The notes: generated by a model not told the origin, from the sequence alone. A stretch of DNA of 64,000 bases from Sulfuritalea sp. (GCA_030247575.1 JAOTRV010000006.1:1-64000), one strand, 5' to 3'; counted from the first letter of the stretch, positions 8,884 to 18,296 are shown. Program-made: numbers and translations.

Positions 8884-9704
8884 TGCCGCTTTGCCTTGAG
8901 GGCGTCCAGATAGCGCTCGGCGCTGGCCGCTATATCCGGTCTGGCACGTGACTTGATGATGTTGAGCGCGTACTCCGGAGCCACTAGACCATCGACGGAG
9001 GCGTAGCTCCCTGCCGGAGCGCAGCCGTTTTGCTCCGCCGCGCTTTCTGAGACCTTGGCCAGCACAAATGCCGGCACTTGCGCGACGCGGTATTTGGTGA
9101 AAGCCGGCGGATTGATTTGAATTTCACCCGCGCGCTTCAAACCAAGGGTCTGGATTTTGGAGGCGAATTTGCGTAGCGAGGTATCGGTTTTATCAATCGG
9201 CCCGCGAAAGACAACGGTGGCCTTGGCTTCTTCCGCGCTTTCGATGAGCTTCTTGAGTTCAAGGGGCGGTATCGCGAACGACACGAACATCAGGAACTCC
9301 GTGTCCGTCTTGGACGGGGCCGGCCTGGCCGTCGTTTCGTAGGCTCTCGCCAAAGCCGCCGGATCGAGCATGTTGCCTTTGGTGGGTCGGGCAAGAAGAT
9401 GCGGCGGCAGCATCGGCGTGTCGGGCGCACGGATCAGCCGACCAGAGGTACCGGTTTCGGGCAGCGCCGGCGGCTTTGCGGGCTCCGGCATCGCCATCGG
9501 CTTCGCCGGCGCGGCATTCAGCGCCCTGTCCATTTCGGGTTTCATGGACTTCAGCGCTTCATCCATCCGTGCATCACTAGGGATCGGATTGTTTCGTCTT
9601 ACCGCCTCGTAATCGACAGTGATTACGTCTTCGGCACGACATGACCCTCCCATGAGCAGCAGGGCTCCGACCGTCACGCTGATGATCTCAGAACGCTTGG
9701 TCAA
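8880..9704 (-). CDS. trbC: F-type conjugative pilus assembly protein TrbC
   Basis: 274 residues. A signal peptide is followed by a Pro-rich linker (about 60-110) and then the TrbC F-type domain, with the signature FVSFAIPPLELKKLIE, ATVVFRGPID, and a thioredoxin-like ending YRVAQVPAFVLAK. It works in the periplasm in F-type pilus assembly. The start is TTG at 9704, overlapping traU by 17 bp; no better ATG is available before the signal peptide. Confidence 0.88.
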   Translation of the reverse strand: MTKRSEIISVTVGALLLMGGSCRAEDVITVDYEAVRRNNPIPSDARMDEALKSMKPEMDRALNAAPAKPMAMPEPAKPPALPETGTSGRLIRAPDTPMLPPHLLARPTKGNMLDPAALARAYETTARPAPSKTDTEFLMFVSFAIPPLELKKLIESAEEAKATVVFRGPIDKTDTSLRKFASKIQTLGLKRAGEIQINPPAFTKYRVAQVPAFVLAKVSESAAEQNGCAPAGSYASVDGLVAPEYALNIIKSRARPDIAASAERYLDALKAKRQ

Positions 9705-10752
9705 GAGGTACCACTCCCATGCAGCAGTCGCGCCGCTTGAATACGACGTACGACATGTCTTCCCCCGTCACCGGCCAGGTATGTCCCGCCCCCCACACCA
9801 TGGTCGAAGCGCCAAAGGCCTGGCAGCATCGCCCCGCTATTGGCTCGGTTTCGGGGAGGGGGTAGGTCATCGACAACTTGTAGTCGTTGTCGTCCATGAA
9901 GGGTTGCGGGTAGTACCCGCACATACCGTCCAACCCGGACGTTCCCCACACGCGGAACGTGCGGTGCTGAACTGTGAAAGCGCGCTTGGCAATATTCATG
10001 GACGTCGAAATCGGGCTGACGTCGGTGTCGTTCGAACCGGTCAGCGGATAGGTCGTGCCATTGAAGCCCACGCTCCAGTGAGCGAGCATTCGCAAGGTAG
10101 TGCAGGCGGGATCTCCTGTCCCGAGAGTCGAGCACACGCCGTGGGGGATGCCAATCAGTACAGCGGCGAGATTGCCGTACAGGAATGCATCTGGATTCAG
10201 AATCGCCGCGAGTTGATCGTCGCCCCATGCCGGATTGGCCGCGCTGAAGTCCAGGGCGTCGAAGGGTTTGTGCTCGAGGCAGGGATTGTCCGACATGAAC
10301 TGCATTGCCACCATGATGGGATTGCGATAGGCAATGTAGTGATAGAAGGAGTTCTGTTGTCCGGGCTTTCCGGACTTCATCGCGACCATGCCGGTCACGT
10401 CGCCGGGGAGCCCAACGGGGTTCATCGAAATCCCCCCCAGCGAAGGCATGCAGTAGGGATCTGACGAAATGTCGACCTGATGGCTCGGCTCCCACATTTC
10501 TGTACCAAGCCCCACGGTGTTGCCGCATGTGCAGGTGAGCGGAAGATCGTTGTACGGCTCGTTGCCCGGCTCGTAGGGATCGCGCCACACGACGTGGCTG
10601 CCGATACGCAAGGGGAAAACGCAGCGCCAGCAAATGTCGGTAAGCGGATTCATGAACCGTCCGGAGCACGTGGCCGAGGCAGCACCGGCTCCGCCGAGTT
10701 CCAACCCCAGGGCGAGGATCAGCGCGAATATGACTCGCGCCCTATTTGACAA
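9688..10752 (-). CDS. traU: F-type conjugative transfer protein TraU
   Basis: 354 residues with a signal peptide ending GAGAASA and a Cys-rich mature protein (CSGRFMNPLTDICWRCVFP, LTCTCGN, CCQAFG, RRDCCMG), as in TraU. Many disulfides explain the neighbouring DsbC-type gene. The start is read as TTG at 10752, because AGGAGG lies 6 nt before it and the signal peptide begins directly after. It overlaps the traW stop by 11 bp. It is needed for DNA transfer more than for pilus assembly in F. Confidence 0.9.
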   Translation of the reverse strand: MSNRARVIFALILALGLELGGAGAASATCSGRFMNPLTDICWRCVFPLRIGSHVVWRDPYEPGNEPYNDLPLTCTCGNTVGLGTEMWEPSHQVDISSDPYCMPSLGGISMNPVGLPGDVTGMVAMKSGKPGQQNSFYHYIAYRNPIMVAMQFMSDNPCLEHKPFDALDFSAANPAWGDDQLAAILNPDAFLYGNLAAVLIGIPHGVCSTLGTGDPACTTLRMLAHWSVGFNGTTYPLTGSNDTDVSPISTSMNIAKRAFTVQHRTFRVWGTSGLDGMCGYYPQPFMDDNDYKLSMTYPLPETEPIAGRCCQAFGASTMVWGAGHTWPVTGEDMSYVVFKRRDCCMGVVPLDQAF

Positions 10753-11353
10753 GGAGCCCCTCCTCGATGGCGAGCAGGCGTCCCTCCTGGCGGACAATCG
10801 CCGGGACTGCCGTAATACCGAACTTGGAAGTCAACCATCCGCTGACGTCGAAGAACACCCGTCGCCCGAGCTTGCCGGACAAGTCGAGCCATGCTCCCGC
10901 GGTCAGAATCATCTTGGACGGCCGCGACAGGGCTTCCTTGGTTGCCCACGCCACTTGCCGTTCGTCGCGTCCATCGAAGAACAGCAACTGCTCCGTCATG
11001 GAGACGTAATCGAGCGGGTTGACGGCCGTCCCGGCCGGAACGATCACGTTACCCTGGGGATCATCGACGCCCTTGGTGGCGGTGACTGTCGGATCCCACG
11101 TGAAGCGGCGATACACCGGCAGCGTGGACATAGGGGCGGGCTCCGGATGGGCGAAACTGTTCTTTGCCCGTTCGATGGATTCCTTTTTCCACGTCTCATA
11201 GCGGCCGCTATCGACGAAGTCCTTGGCCTTCTTCTGGATCATCTCCAGCATGTCCGGCTCGGCGACACGGTAGGTGGTTCCATAGACGCCCAGTTCCTGA
11301 GCGATAGCGGAACTCGCGAACAACATCCAGCACAGCATCAGCGTGCGAGCCAT
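10742..11353 (-). CDS. traW: F-type conjugative transfer protein TraW
   Basis: 203 residues. The signal peptide (MARTLMLCWMLFASSAIA) and the pattern ELGVYGTTYRVAEPDML after the cleavage site are typical of TraW. The C-terminal part VSGWLTSKFGITAVPAIVRQEG resembles a thioredoxin-like end, as in TrbC. The start ATG overlaps the dsbC stop by 16 bp. The order dsbC-traW-traU-trbC matches F/SXT-type transfer modules. Confidence 0.9.
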   Translation of the reverse strand: MARTLMLCWMLFASSAIAQELGVYGTTYRVAEPDMLEMIQKKAKDFVDSGRYETWKKESIERAKNSFAHPEPAPMSTLPVYRRFTWDPTVTATKGVDDPQGNVIVPAGTAVNPLDYVSMTEQLLFFDGRDERQVAWATKEALSRPSKMILTAGAWLDLSGKLGRRVFFDVSGWLTSKFGITAVPAIVRQEGRLLAIEEGLLVK

Positions 11354-12066
11354 GCCTCGATCCTCGATGCGGACGAGTAACCAGCCAACCGTGTACCGTC
11401 CATCTGCATCATCGTTGGGGTGCCGCGCACGCCAAGATCCATGGCGATTTTCGTGTTGCGGCTGAGTGGCGAAAGACACACCGATGCGTGGCGCAGAACC
11501 TCCTCGCCGCGCATTGCCCGATCCCAGGCCTCCGCTCTGTTCTCCGAGCACCAGACGGACTCCGCCCGATAACCGTCGCTGACAAACGCTACGGGGTACG
11601 TGTAGATCGTGACATCGTCCAGGGTGGACAACTCCTTCTCCAGCCGGGCGCAATAGGGGCACTCCACGTCCGAGAACAGGATCAGCTTTCGAGTCCCCTT
11701 CCCCTTTACTCGCACGATCGCGTCTTTGGGACGCAAGGCGTTTAGGGAGGGTTTCGTATCACCACCGGACATGCCGGCGGCGTCCTGCGGGGATTTCCCC
11801 TTCAGTCGTTCGGCCGTCAGATCACGGCTCTGCGCCATGTCGTAGAGATGACCGAAGATCCATAGCTTGCCCGCAGCATCGGTATAGGCAATGTTGTTGC
11901 CCATGCGGATCTCGTAGATATTCGCCAGCTCGCTCCTGACCACGGAATCGAATTGGGTCGCGGGGTACTGGGTCTTGAGCCGCGTCAGCACATCGTCCGT
12001 ATCCGCAGCATTTGATGTCGCGGCGAATAGAACGAGGGTCAGCGTAGCAATGATTGGTTTTAGCAT
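11338..12066 (-). CDS. dsbC: Periplasmic disulfide isomerase, DsbC-type
   Basis: 242 residues with a signal peptide (MLKPIIATLTLVLFAATSNA), an N-terminal dimerisation region, and a thioredoxin fold with the active site CPYC (VECPYCARLEKEL). The cis-Pro loop GVRGTPTMMQMDG is also present. It most likely shuffles disulfides in Cys-rich transfer proteins such as TraU. First gene of the block; the conserved bipartite motif lies 35 bp upstream. Confidence 0.9.
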   Translation of the reverse strand: MLKPIIATLTLVLFAATSNAADTDDVLTRLKTQYPATQFDSVVRSELANIYEIRMGNNIAYTDAAGKLWIFGHLYDMAQSRDLTAERLKGKSPQDAAGMSGGDTKPSLNALRPKDAIVRVKGKGTRKLILFSDVECPYCARLEKELSTLDDVTIYTYPVAFVSDGYRAESVWCSENRAEAWDRAMRGEEVLRHASVCLSPLSRNTKIAMDLGVRGTPTMMQMDGTRLAGYSSASRIEAWLAR

Positions 12067-12101
12067 CCGGACATCTTAGGAGGCGCCACCGCGAAACTTT
12101 C

Positions 12102-12134
12102 GCGGAAAAACACGCTCCCAGAGGGGATTTCCGG
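12102..12134 (-). promoter_or_regulatory. Bipartite motif, copy 2, upstream of dsbC-traW-traU
   Basis: Same GCGGAAAAACA-N7-AGAGGGGATTTCCGG as at 7882-7914, with only the 7-bp centre different. It sits 35 bp before the dsbC start. A short hairpin (CCGCGAAAGTTTCGCGG on the minus strand) follows directly. Confidence 0.6.
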
Positions 12135-12170
12135 CTCACGGTGGTTCGACGCTGCCGCGCGACGAACCGA

Positions 12171-12803
12171 TCAAGCCGAGGCCTGGAGGTTGGCGACCAT
12201 CGAACGCAGAATCGCGCCGATGCCGACCAGTGCAAAGGGGTACCCCAGCGCCGGAAACGGAATGGCCACGCTGATGGTCATCAACGCCAATGCAACGACG
12301 GCGATGATCAGGTGCCACAGAATGTTGTACTGCGACGGACTGGAGTAGTGCTCCAATGTCTGATAGGTCTTCCGTCTCATGATTCCGTCCCAGAGCAAGG
12401 CCAGAATGAACGGGGCGACATAGAGAAGCCAGAGCATGTAGTTCTCGAACCGCCACACCCCCAGATAGAGGAAATACACCGGACCCTGCATGAGCTGCCG
12501 CGCGCTGCCTTCGGGAAGATCGAAGAAGCCGAGTGTTTTCCCGTTGCGACGCTTGGGCAACTTGGACAGTCCCTTGTCGATCCATTCGATCGCATCGTCC
12601 ATGTGCGATGCCGCCATGAGTTTGAGATAGCGCGCATTGGCGCGGCGTACCAAAGCCGTGCCATCGTCGCTGCCGTACCAGTGCAGGGATTCGGTGAATT
12701 CGCTCTGGATGATTTCCTTGTAGCTGTCTTTCGAGACGAAGACCGGCGTGAGCAGCGTTACCGCAAGAACCAGCAGAAGCCAGACGAACCCGTGAACCCT
12801 CAC
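12171..12803 (-). CDS. DUF4400 integral membrane protein
   Basis: 210 residues with about four hydrophobic segments: VWLLLVLAVTLLTPVFV near the start, the YMLWLLYVAPFILALLW region, and two close to the C-terminus. DUF4400 proteins lie beside traD in SXT/R391-type elements, so a mating-pair role is likely, but the function is unknown. GTG at 12803 overlaps the previous stop (GTGA), which suggests coupled translation. Confidence 0.8.
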   Translation of the reverse strand: MRVHGFVWLLLVLAVTLLTPVFVSKDSYKEIIQSEFTESLHWYGSDDGTALVRRANARYLKLMAASHMDDAIEWIDKGLSKLPKRRNGKTLGFFDLPEGSARQLMQGPVYFLYLGVWRFENYMLWLLYVAPFILALLWDGIMRRKTYQTLEHYSSPSQYNILWHLIIAVVALALMTISVAIPFPALGYPFALVGIGAILRSMVANLQASA

Positions 12804-13336
12804 AGCGCGACCTCGTCTCCGGTGCGAATGACGATGCCCGCTACCTGCAGGTCCGCCGGCGTGCAAATGTACGAAAGCATCTTTACCGCCACGGCGCCAG
12901 GGAGAAAGGGTTTGGCGCGGGAGCGAATCATCACGGCGTCCCGCTTGTGCGTGCTCATGACCGCCATCAAGGGGCGTTCGTAGTCCCAAATCGCCCAATC
13001 GCCTTCAGCGGTGAGGATCGATATCCGCAAATCGCAGATGGATGCCGAGTGCTGCATGAGCACGTTAACGAAGTTGCGCACTCCAGCGCGGGCGGCATTC
13101 GGGCCGCCTTTAGTCAGAGCCGCAATCGCTTCCGGTACCGCTCGATCCAGCAGCAACCCCTTGTTGTCGTAGACGTAGGGCGACACATACCAACAGTACG
13201 CCGCCGCCACATCCCTCATTTCGGGCAAGGTGTCGAACACTGCCTTCGCCTGACTGGTGAGGTTGTGCTGTTGCAGCAGGCGCTGCAGAATCAGTCGCCC
13301 GCGTCCTACGTTCCGTGTCGCGTGGCGCTTATGCAT
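12800..13336 (-). CDS. Conserved hypothetical transfer-region protein
   Basis: 178 residues, basic N-terminus, no signal peptide or clear membrane helix. I do not recognise the family. It lies between traD (8-bp overlap) and the DUF4400 gene (4-bp overlap), so it is translated with the transfer genes and probably acts with the coupling protein. Confidence 0.65.
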   Translation of the reverse strand: MHKRHATRNVGRGRLILQRLLQQHNLTSQAKAVFDTLPEMRDVAAAYCWYVSPYVYDNKGLLLDRAVPEAIAALTKGGPNAARAGVRNFVNVLMQHSASICDLRISILTAEGDWAIWDYERPLMAVMSTHKRDAVMIRSRAKPFLPGAVAVKMLSYICTPADLQVAGIVIRTGDEVAL

Positions 13337-15224
13337 GGGTGTGCTTGATGATGGATAGCCGGCCCTTGACGATTCGCCCTCCGCTCACGGATCCGTAGTA
13401 CTGCCAGTTAGGCATCTTGACGAAGGTATCCATCGGAATCACCGCCTCCAGCGAATCATTCGTTTTCTCCGCGATCGTGCCGGTGAAGTGCGCCGCATTG
13501 GTTTTGGTAGCGGTAGAGCTTGACCGGGTCACTTGCTTGCTCTGCACAAACGATTCCCCGAAGGTCTCGACCGCGAACTCCTGTGTCCCCTTGTCTTTCA
13601 GACGCATGGCTATCAGGTTGTTGAAATTGCCGAGCATCTGGCGCGCCTTGTCCATCGAGCCAAAGCGGGCCGAGAAGTCGGAGACGGTCTGGGCCACGCC
13701 GAAATTGACGAAGCCGGCGCCGGCCGATTTGTTCAGCATCTGGATGTAGGGCTCGTTGACCACCTCTGCCAGCTCGTCCACGATGAGGAAGATCTTGTTG
13801 TCCACCTGCTCGGACTGATAGTTGTAGATACTCGCCGCCACCGAGGTTAAATCCGAGAGCAACAGGGAGCCGACCGCCGAGGAGATGGTCTTGTTTGCCA
13901 GCGAGTCCAGCCCGATATAAACCACGCTCTTCGATTTGATCAGCGCCTGGAAATCGGTGATCTGGCGCGTATCGTTGATATCGCGTGGATCGGGCGACAT
14001 CAGCCCCCCCAACTCGCCCGTGGTCAGCATGGCCAGGATCGGCAGCAGGTTCTGAATCATTTTGGAGTAGTGCGCGGCATCGTGCTCGTAGGTCGCCGCG
14101 AGCGTCTCCAAGGCCTCATGTTGGTGTCCCTGCGGCTTCAATACGTTTCGGTAGTAGCTGACCATCAGGTTCAGGCTTTGCCGAACCATGATGTCGCCAT
14201 CGACGGCTTCTTTGCCGCGCGCGACCTTGAGCGTCCTCGCGTAGTCGGCGACGACGTCTTCCCACTTGGGCGCCAGCTTGGCGTCGAAGTACTTGAGCAC
14301 CACCCGCCGCAGGAGATCCGCAACCCCGTTGTTCGCGTAGCTGCGAATCTTGACCAAGGTCGGCTTCTCGCCCACCTCGAACATCCCTAACGTGATGGAG
14401 TTAAGCACACCCCAGGCGAAGTCTCTGAACGAACTGCTGTCGTCTCCACCGCCCATGAGGGCTGTGATGCGCGACGGGAGATCGGACGGATTGATGTAGT
14501 TCTTCAGGGGATCGATTCGGATTGAGGTCTTCGGAAACGCTAGATGGAATCGCACATAGGACTCGGTCCGCCCGGCCACGCGGCACGCTTCCCGCATCGA
14601 TTTCTCATACGCCTGGTCGCCCTTCGGATCGATCGATATGACCGTGTACCCGAGCGAGATGGCCATCTCGACGATGAGCTCCAACATGCGGGTCTTCCCG
14701 CAGCGGGTGGTCCCCAGAATGAGCGTGTTTCCGATGAAGTGTTCGATCGGCACATAGATATCCTCTTCCTTGGGTTCGACTCCATGAATCCAAGGCGCGC
14801 CGATGTAGTCCGTGGTGAGTGCGCCGACCTGTTCCCGTGTGATCAACTGCCTGAGCCACATGAAAAAGGCCGGGGGATACATGACTTGCGGGTTGATGCG
14901 CTTGATTTCGTACAGACGCTGGGTGTGCACCGGCGTCCAGTCGAATCCCTTGCCCAACCAGAGCGATCCTGGCTTTTTGCGAATCAGTTCGAACAGTCTG
15001 GCGTCCGTGATGAAGCTGATCCCCTTGCCACACAAATTAAACGTTATCTCCCACAGGCGAACGGCCCTGATGCCGTTGAGGATGAGGAACACCATGGCCC
15101 CCGCGGCGAGATACATGAACGGCAGCGTCGGGAGCGACGCCCAGAACCAGAGACCGCTCATCAAACCAAGGCACAGCAGCCACCCAGCCGCGGCGAACGA
15201 TTCGTAGTTTGGCCGCCAGACCAT
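13329..15224 (-). CDS. traD: Type IV coupling protein TraD
   Basis: 631 residues. Two transmembrane helices near residues 13-55, then the P-loop ATPase domain with Walker A GTTRCGKT (171-178) and Walker B KIFLIVDELAE. This is the VirD4/TraD coupling ATPase that hands the relaxase-DNA complex to the mating channel. ATG 15224 lies 8 nt after the traI stop; in-frame codons further upstream would lie inside traI. Size fits the SXT/MobH-associated TraD class. Confidence 0.92.
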   Translation of the reverse strand: MVWRPNYESFAAAGWLLCLGLMSGLWFWASLPTLPFMYLAAGAMVFLILNGIRAVRLWEITFNLCGKGISFITDARLFELIRKKPGSLWLGKGFDWTPVHTQRLYEIKRINPQVMYPPAFFMWLRQLITREQVGALTTDYIGAPWIHGVEPKEEDIYVPIEHFIGNTLILGTTRCGKTRMLELIVEMAISLGYTVISIDPKGDQAYEKSMREACRVAGRTESYVRFHLAFPKTSIRIDPLKNYINPSDLPSRITALMGGGDDSSSFRDFAWGVLNSITLGMFEVGEKPTLVKIRSYANNGVADLLRRVVLKYFDAKLAPKWEDVVADYARTLKVARGKEAVDGDIMVRQSLNLMVSYYRNVLKPQGHQHEALETLAATYEHDAAHYSKMIQNLLPILAMLTTGELGGLMSPDPRDINDTRQITDFQALIKSKSVVYIGLDSLANKTISSAVGSLLLSDLTSVAASIYNYQSEQVDNKIFLIVDELAEVVNEPYIQMLNKSAGAGFVNFGVAQTVSDFSARFGSMDKARQMLGNFNNLIAMRLKDKGTQEFAVETFGESFVQSKQVTRSSSTATKTNAAHFTGTIAEKTNDSLEAVIPMDTFVKMPNWQYYGSVSGGRIVKGRLSIIKHTHA

Positions 15225-15231
15225 TTCATAT

Positions 15232-17100
15232 TTACGAAGCACTGCACGGTTCCTTCCGGACAAGGCCGAGATTGACGGCGACATCGGGACGCAGAATGAT
15301 CATTCGCCGCTCCACGCCATCGATGGTGACGCGGTGCAAATGACGGGTCTGATGGTTGTGGTCCTTCCACAGCCACCGCTTGGCGCTCAGTTCCTCGACA
15401 AAGTCCGCGATCTGTTGCCCGTGAGCAGCCAACTCGTCGTGGCTGATACCCACCCCGGTTGGCATGAAGTGAATGGTTCCGGTCAGGCGGTTGTTCTGGT
15501 AGGCAGCGACAATTTCGGACATCAGCCAGGCGTGCTCTTTCTTCAGCGCGCTGATCATTGTGGAATCCTCGGCCTGCGATGCCGGTGCCGCCGCGTCGGG
15601 AGCGCTCTTGCTTTCGGCGGCCGGCGGCACGTCGGGCTTCGCGGGCGCCTTCGGCTTCGCCCTTGGCGTCTTGGGGCTGGCCGGTTTGTTCGATGTTTCC
15701 GCGGACGGTGGCGGCGCCACAGGGGGCCCCGCCAGTTCCAGTTCGATCTGGGCCGTTGCAGGTGCCGCCGGACGCGCGGCGTGAGCCGAGTCGTCTGTGG
15801 GAGGGCGTGCGCTCTTGGTGCTCGCTGCCCGCTCGTTGATGGCCAGCACCATGTTGCTGCTGTCGGGAGCAACCCATCCGGCCGGGAAGATGAAATCGTG
15901 CTGGGCCAGTTTGGCCATGCCCTCGACCACGTCCCCGCTGTTTGGAAGCACGACGGTCCAGTAATAGGTAGCGGCGTCCTTGCGTTGTAAAACCGCGGAG
16001 CGAATCAGGATCTCCGCCAATGTGTCCGGGTCTTGGGGCACGCCGGCGAAACCATCCCGGTTCAGGAACGCGACGATATCGGCGGCCGCAGTCGTCCAGC
16101 GCAGATAGGTGCCGTCGGGGCCGACCCACACCGGCGACTTCGGATGGTTGGGTATCCAGTTGCCTTCATTGATCAGGCGCCGCATGGCGTCGATGATGTG
16201 CGGCTCAAGATGCAGACCGACCGACAAATGCCCGTAGTTGAGGGAGTTCCGTCGCATGTCATCATCAATGACGCGACTGACGATCGGCGCCACGATCCGT
16301 GCGATCGGATTGTCGCGATGCGAACTCTCGATCCCGGCAATTGCAGAGGCCATCGCCGGCAACACATGGTTGTTTCCCTCGGCGAGCCACTGCAGCACGG
16401 CTGGACTGACAATTTGATTGACAAGAAAGGCTCCCGCCGCCTGGCCCGAGTTGCCGTGCGGTTCGTCGAGCCAACGCACAAAGTAGGTTGAGTACCCGCC
16501 CTCCGTCGCCCAGTCGGATAAGGGCTGCATCAGCGCCGCCCATTGCTGGCCTGTCCCGGACACGACCGCCATGTGATTGACGGCGCGATGCAACTGGGAG
16601 CAGGCGCCGGCAAGGAAGGCGGCCACACACCACTTCGGCTGGATGTAGTAACGCCGCTCAACGCCGCCGGCAATGGGGAATACGGAAGCGTTTGCGGTTT
16701 GCAGCGAAAACAGACCGATTTCGAGGGACATGCGCAAGAGGCCGCCTTCGCCCCGGAAGTACGCCGTTGCGGTGGCCGGCAGCAAATGCACGTATCGGGC
16801 GAGCTTATGGATCGCCGGCTCGAAACGCTCAGCGAACTCCTCGTCGCTCAGACCGGACGTGCGGCCAATGCGGGTAATGATGTCCTTCTGACCTTCGATG
16901 ACGCTCGCTACCGAGGTGAAGCGAAAACCGGTGTCATAAGGGGGATAGCGCAGAACCTCCGCCCGTGGTGCGGTTCCGCCCGGGGGGAGGTCCAGCGCGG
17001 CCTGGGATGAGGGAATCGCCTGTTCTGACGATTGGGGAACAGGACGCTCGGTGCGGCGAACGCCGGCGAGGCTTAACAGTAGCGACAGGGGCTTCCACAT
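15232..17100 (-). CDS. traI: MobH-type relaxase TraI (TraI_2 domain)
   Basis: 622 residues. The N-terminal half carries the TraI_2 domain pattern (YRYPPYDTGF-like opening, AYFRGEGGLLRMSLEIG, ERRYYIQPKWCVAAFLAG). A Pro/Ala-rich linker (about 445-510) leads to a C-terminal winged-helix-like DUF1528 domain (GISHDELAAHGQQIADFV). It should nick oriT and lead the strand into the recipient. Most HD-type histidines of other MobH proteins are not obvious here, so catalysis is inferred from family and position next to traD. Confidence 0.8.
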   Translation of the reverse strand: MWKPLSLLLSLAGVRRTERPVPQSSEQAIPSSQAALDLPPGGTAPRAEVLRYPPYDTGFRFTSVASVIEGQKDIITRIGRTSGLSDEEFAERFEPAIHKLARYVHLLPATATAYFRGEGGLLRMSLEIGLFSLQTANASVFPIAGGVERRYYIQPKWCVAAFLAGACSQLHRAVNHMAVVSGTGQQWAALMQPLSDWATEGGYSTYFVRWLDEPHGNSGQAAGAFLVNQIVSPAVLQWLAEGNNHVLPAMASAIAGIESSHRDNPIARIVAPIVSRVIDDDMRRNSLNYGHLSVGLHLEPHIIDAMRRLINEGNWIPNHPKSPVWVGPDGTYLRWTTAAADIVAFLNRDGFAGVPQDPDTLAEILIRSAVLQRKDAATYYWTVVLPNSGDVVEGMAKLAQHDFIFPAGWVAPDSSNMVLAINERAASTKSARPPTDDSAHAARPAAPATAQIELELAGPPVAPPPSAETSNKPASPKTPRAKPKAPAKPDVPPAAESKSAPDAAAPASQAEDSTMISALKKEHAWLMSEIVAAYQNNRLTGTIHFMPTGVGISHDELAAHGQQIADFVEELSAKRWLWKDHNHQTRHLHRVTIDGVERRMIILRPDVAVNLGLVRKEPCSAS

Positions 17101-17177
17101 GAAGTCGATTTTCCGCCAGCTTGCAAATGCGCGGCGCGGCTTACCCCTACACCAAAGGGGGGGGGCGGAGCGGAAAG

Positions 17178-18296
17178 CTACCGCGAGGCCGACAAAGAGG
17201 GTGCTTTTTTGTGCGATGTAGCCGCCGAGCGCACCCCGGCGTTCGAATTGGCCATGTGACAGATCGGGCACTGCTGCGTGTCGAGTTCCTTCTTGGTCAA
17301 CACGAGATAGTCGGTGTGGCAGGTGCCGCAGGTCGCGGTCGCGAGATGCGCATACTCTTCGGCCGATTCGAGTGACGCGTAGGCAAGTAATGAGTATGCG
17401 TGGTTGATGGTGAGTCGGGGGGTGCCCGTTTCCTGGTGCAAGCGCTCGGTTTGGGCTTTGTAGCTTTGGTAGGCATGTGCCAAAAGCCAGCCCCGATTCA
17501 GCGGGAATGGCGCAATTTGGAGCAGGTGTTGATAGCAGGAAAGAAAGATGGTGCCTTGGACATTCCACGCCGGACCGGACTGGTGGTTGCTCCCGCTGGC
17601 ATTCACGTAGAACTCGGCGCTGCCCCGCGCGGCCGGCCCGCCTTCGGGACAGGTGTTGTGGATCTCGCGAAACAGGGCAGAGACTTTGCGATGTGAGAGC
17701 CCAGTATAGTTTTCGATGAGAGCCGTTTTTGCCCGCTCTTCGGCCATGGCTCTGGCCAGGCTGTAGAAGTGGCCGCTCCATTGCGGATCGTCGGCGGTCG
17801 CTCCCCGTGGAATCCCTGGGCAAAAGACTTCAGTGCAGTGAGCCTTTCTTGACATCGACAGTGGAACTGTAGCGTGCATTTTGCCGACGCTATGCGCTAG
17901 CGCGCTTCCGGCTTTGAGCTTGTCACCGATGAATCTGTAGATGGCGCCGTTCCATTGGGCGGCGATGGTTCGAATTTGCAGGTTGGTCACTTGCGCCAGG
18001 AATTGCACGTCCTCCCAGTCGAATCCTGTCTCGACCAGGCGCACGTGCTTGCCGGCGAGAATATCTTTTCCGGCGAGCCGGGCATACTCAAGGTACGCGC
18101 GATTTCCTTGGATGATCCCAAGTGGATTCTCTGCTCCGGACGGGTCCGCATTGAGAAACTTCCGCAACTCGTCGGCGCGCGGAGCGATTCTGCCAAGGCA
18201 AACCGGCAGATGCCGCAAATAGGTCTCTTCCGCGTCTGACAACCGGCCCCACGCGAGGCGCGCCAACATCCGGTTAAGTTCAATCAAATCGTCCAT
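17178..18296 (-). CDS. FlhC-type activator with FlhD-like N-terminus
   Basis: 372 residues, about twice FlhC. Residues 180-350 match FlhC: an HTH-like segment IENYTGLSHRKVSALFREI, the conserved central helices, and a zinc site CGTC (323-326) plus CPIC (343-346). Residues 62-135 (GNRAYLEYARLAGKDI, VQFLAQVTNLQIRTI) resemble FlhD. In SXT/R391 and IncA/C elements FlhDC-like pairs (SetCD, AcaCD) are the master activators of transfer; here both halves seem to be one chain. A GGTGGAG ribosome site precedes ATG 18296. It lies directly upstream of traI. Confidence 0.75.
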   Translation of the reverse strand: MDDLIELNRMLARLAWGRLSDAEETYLRHLPVCLGRIAPRADELRKFLNADPSGAENPLGIIQGNRAYLEYARLAGKDILAGKHVRLVETGFDWEDVQFLAQVTNLQIRTIAAQWNGAIYRFIGDKLKAGSALAHSVGKMHATVPLSMSRKAHCTEVFCPGIPRGATADDPQWSGHFYSLARAMAEERAKTALIENYTGLSHRKVSALFREIHNTCPEGGPAARGSAEFYVNASGSNHQSGPAWNVQGTIFLSCYQHLLQIAPFPLNRGWLLAHAYQSYKAQTERLHQETGTPRLTINHAYSLLAYASLESAEEYAHLATATCGTCHTDYLVLTKKELDTQQCPICHMANSNAGVRSAATSHKKAPSLSASR

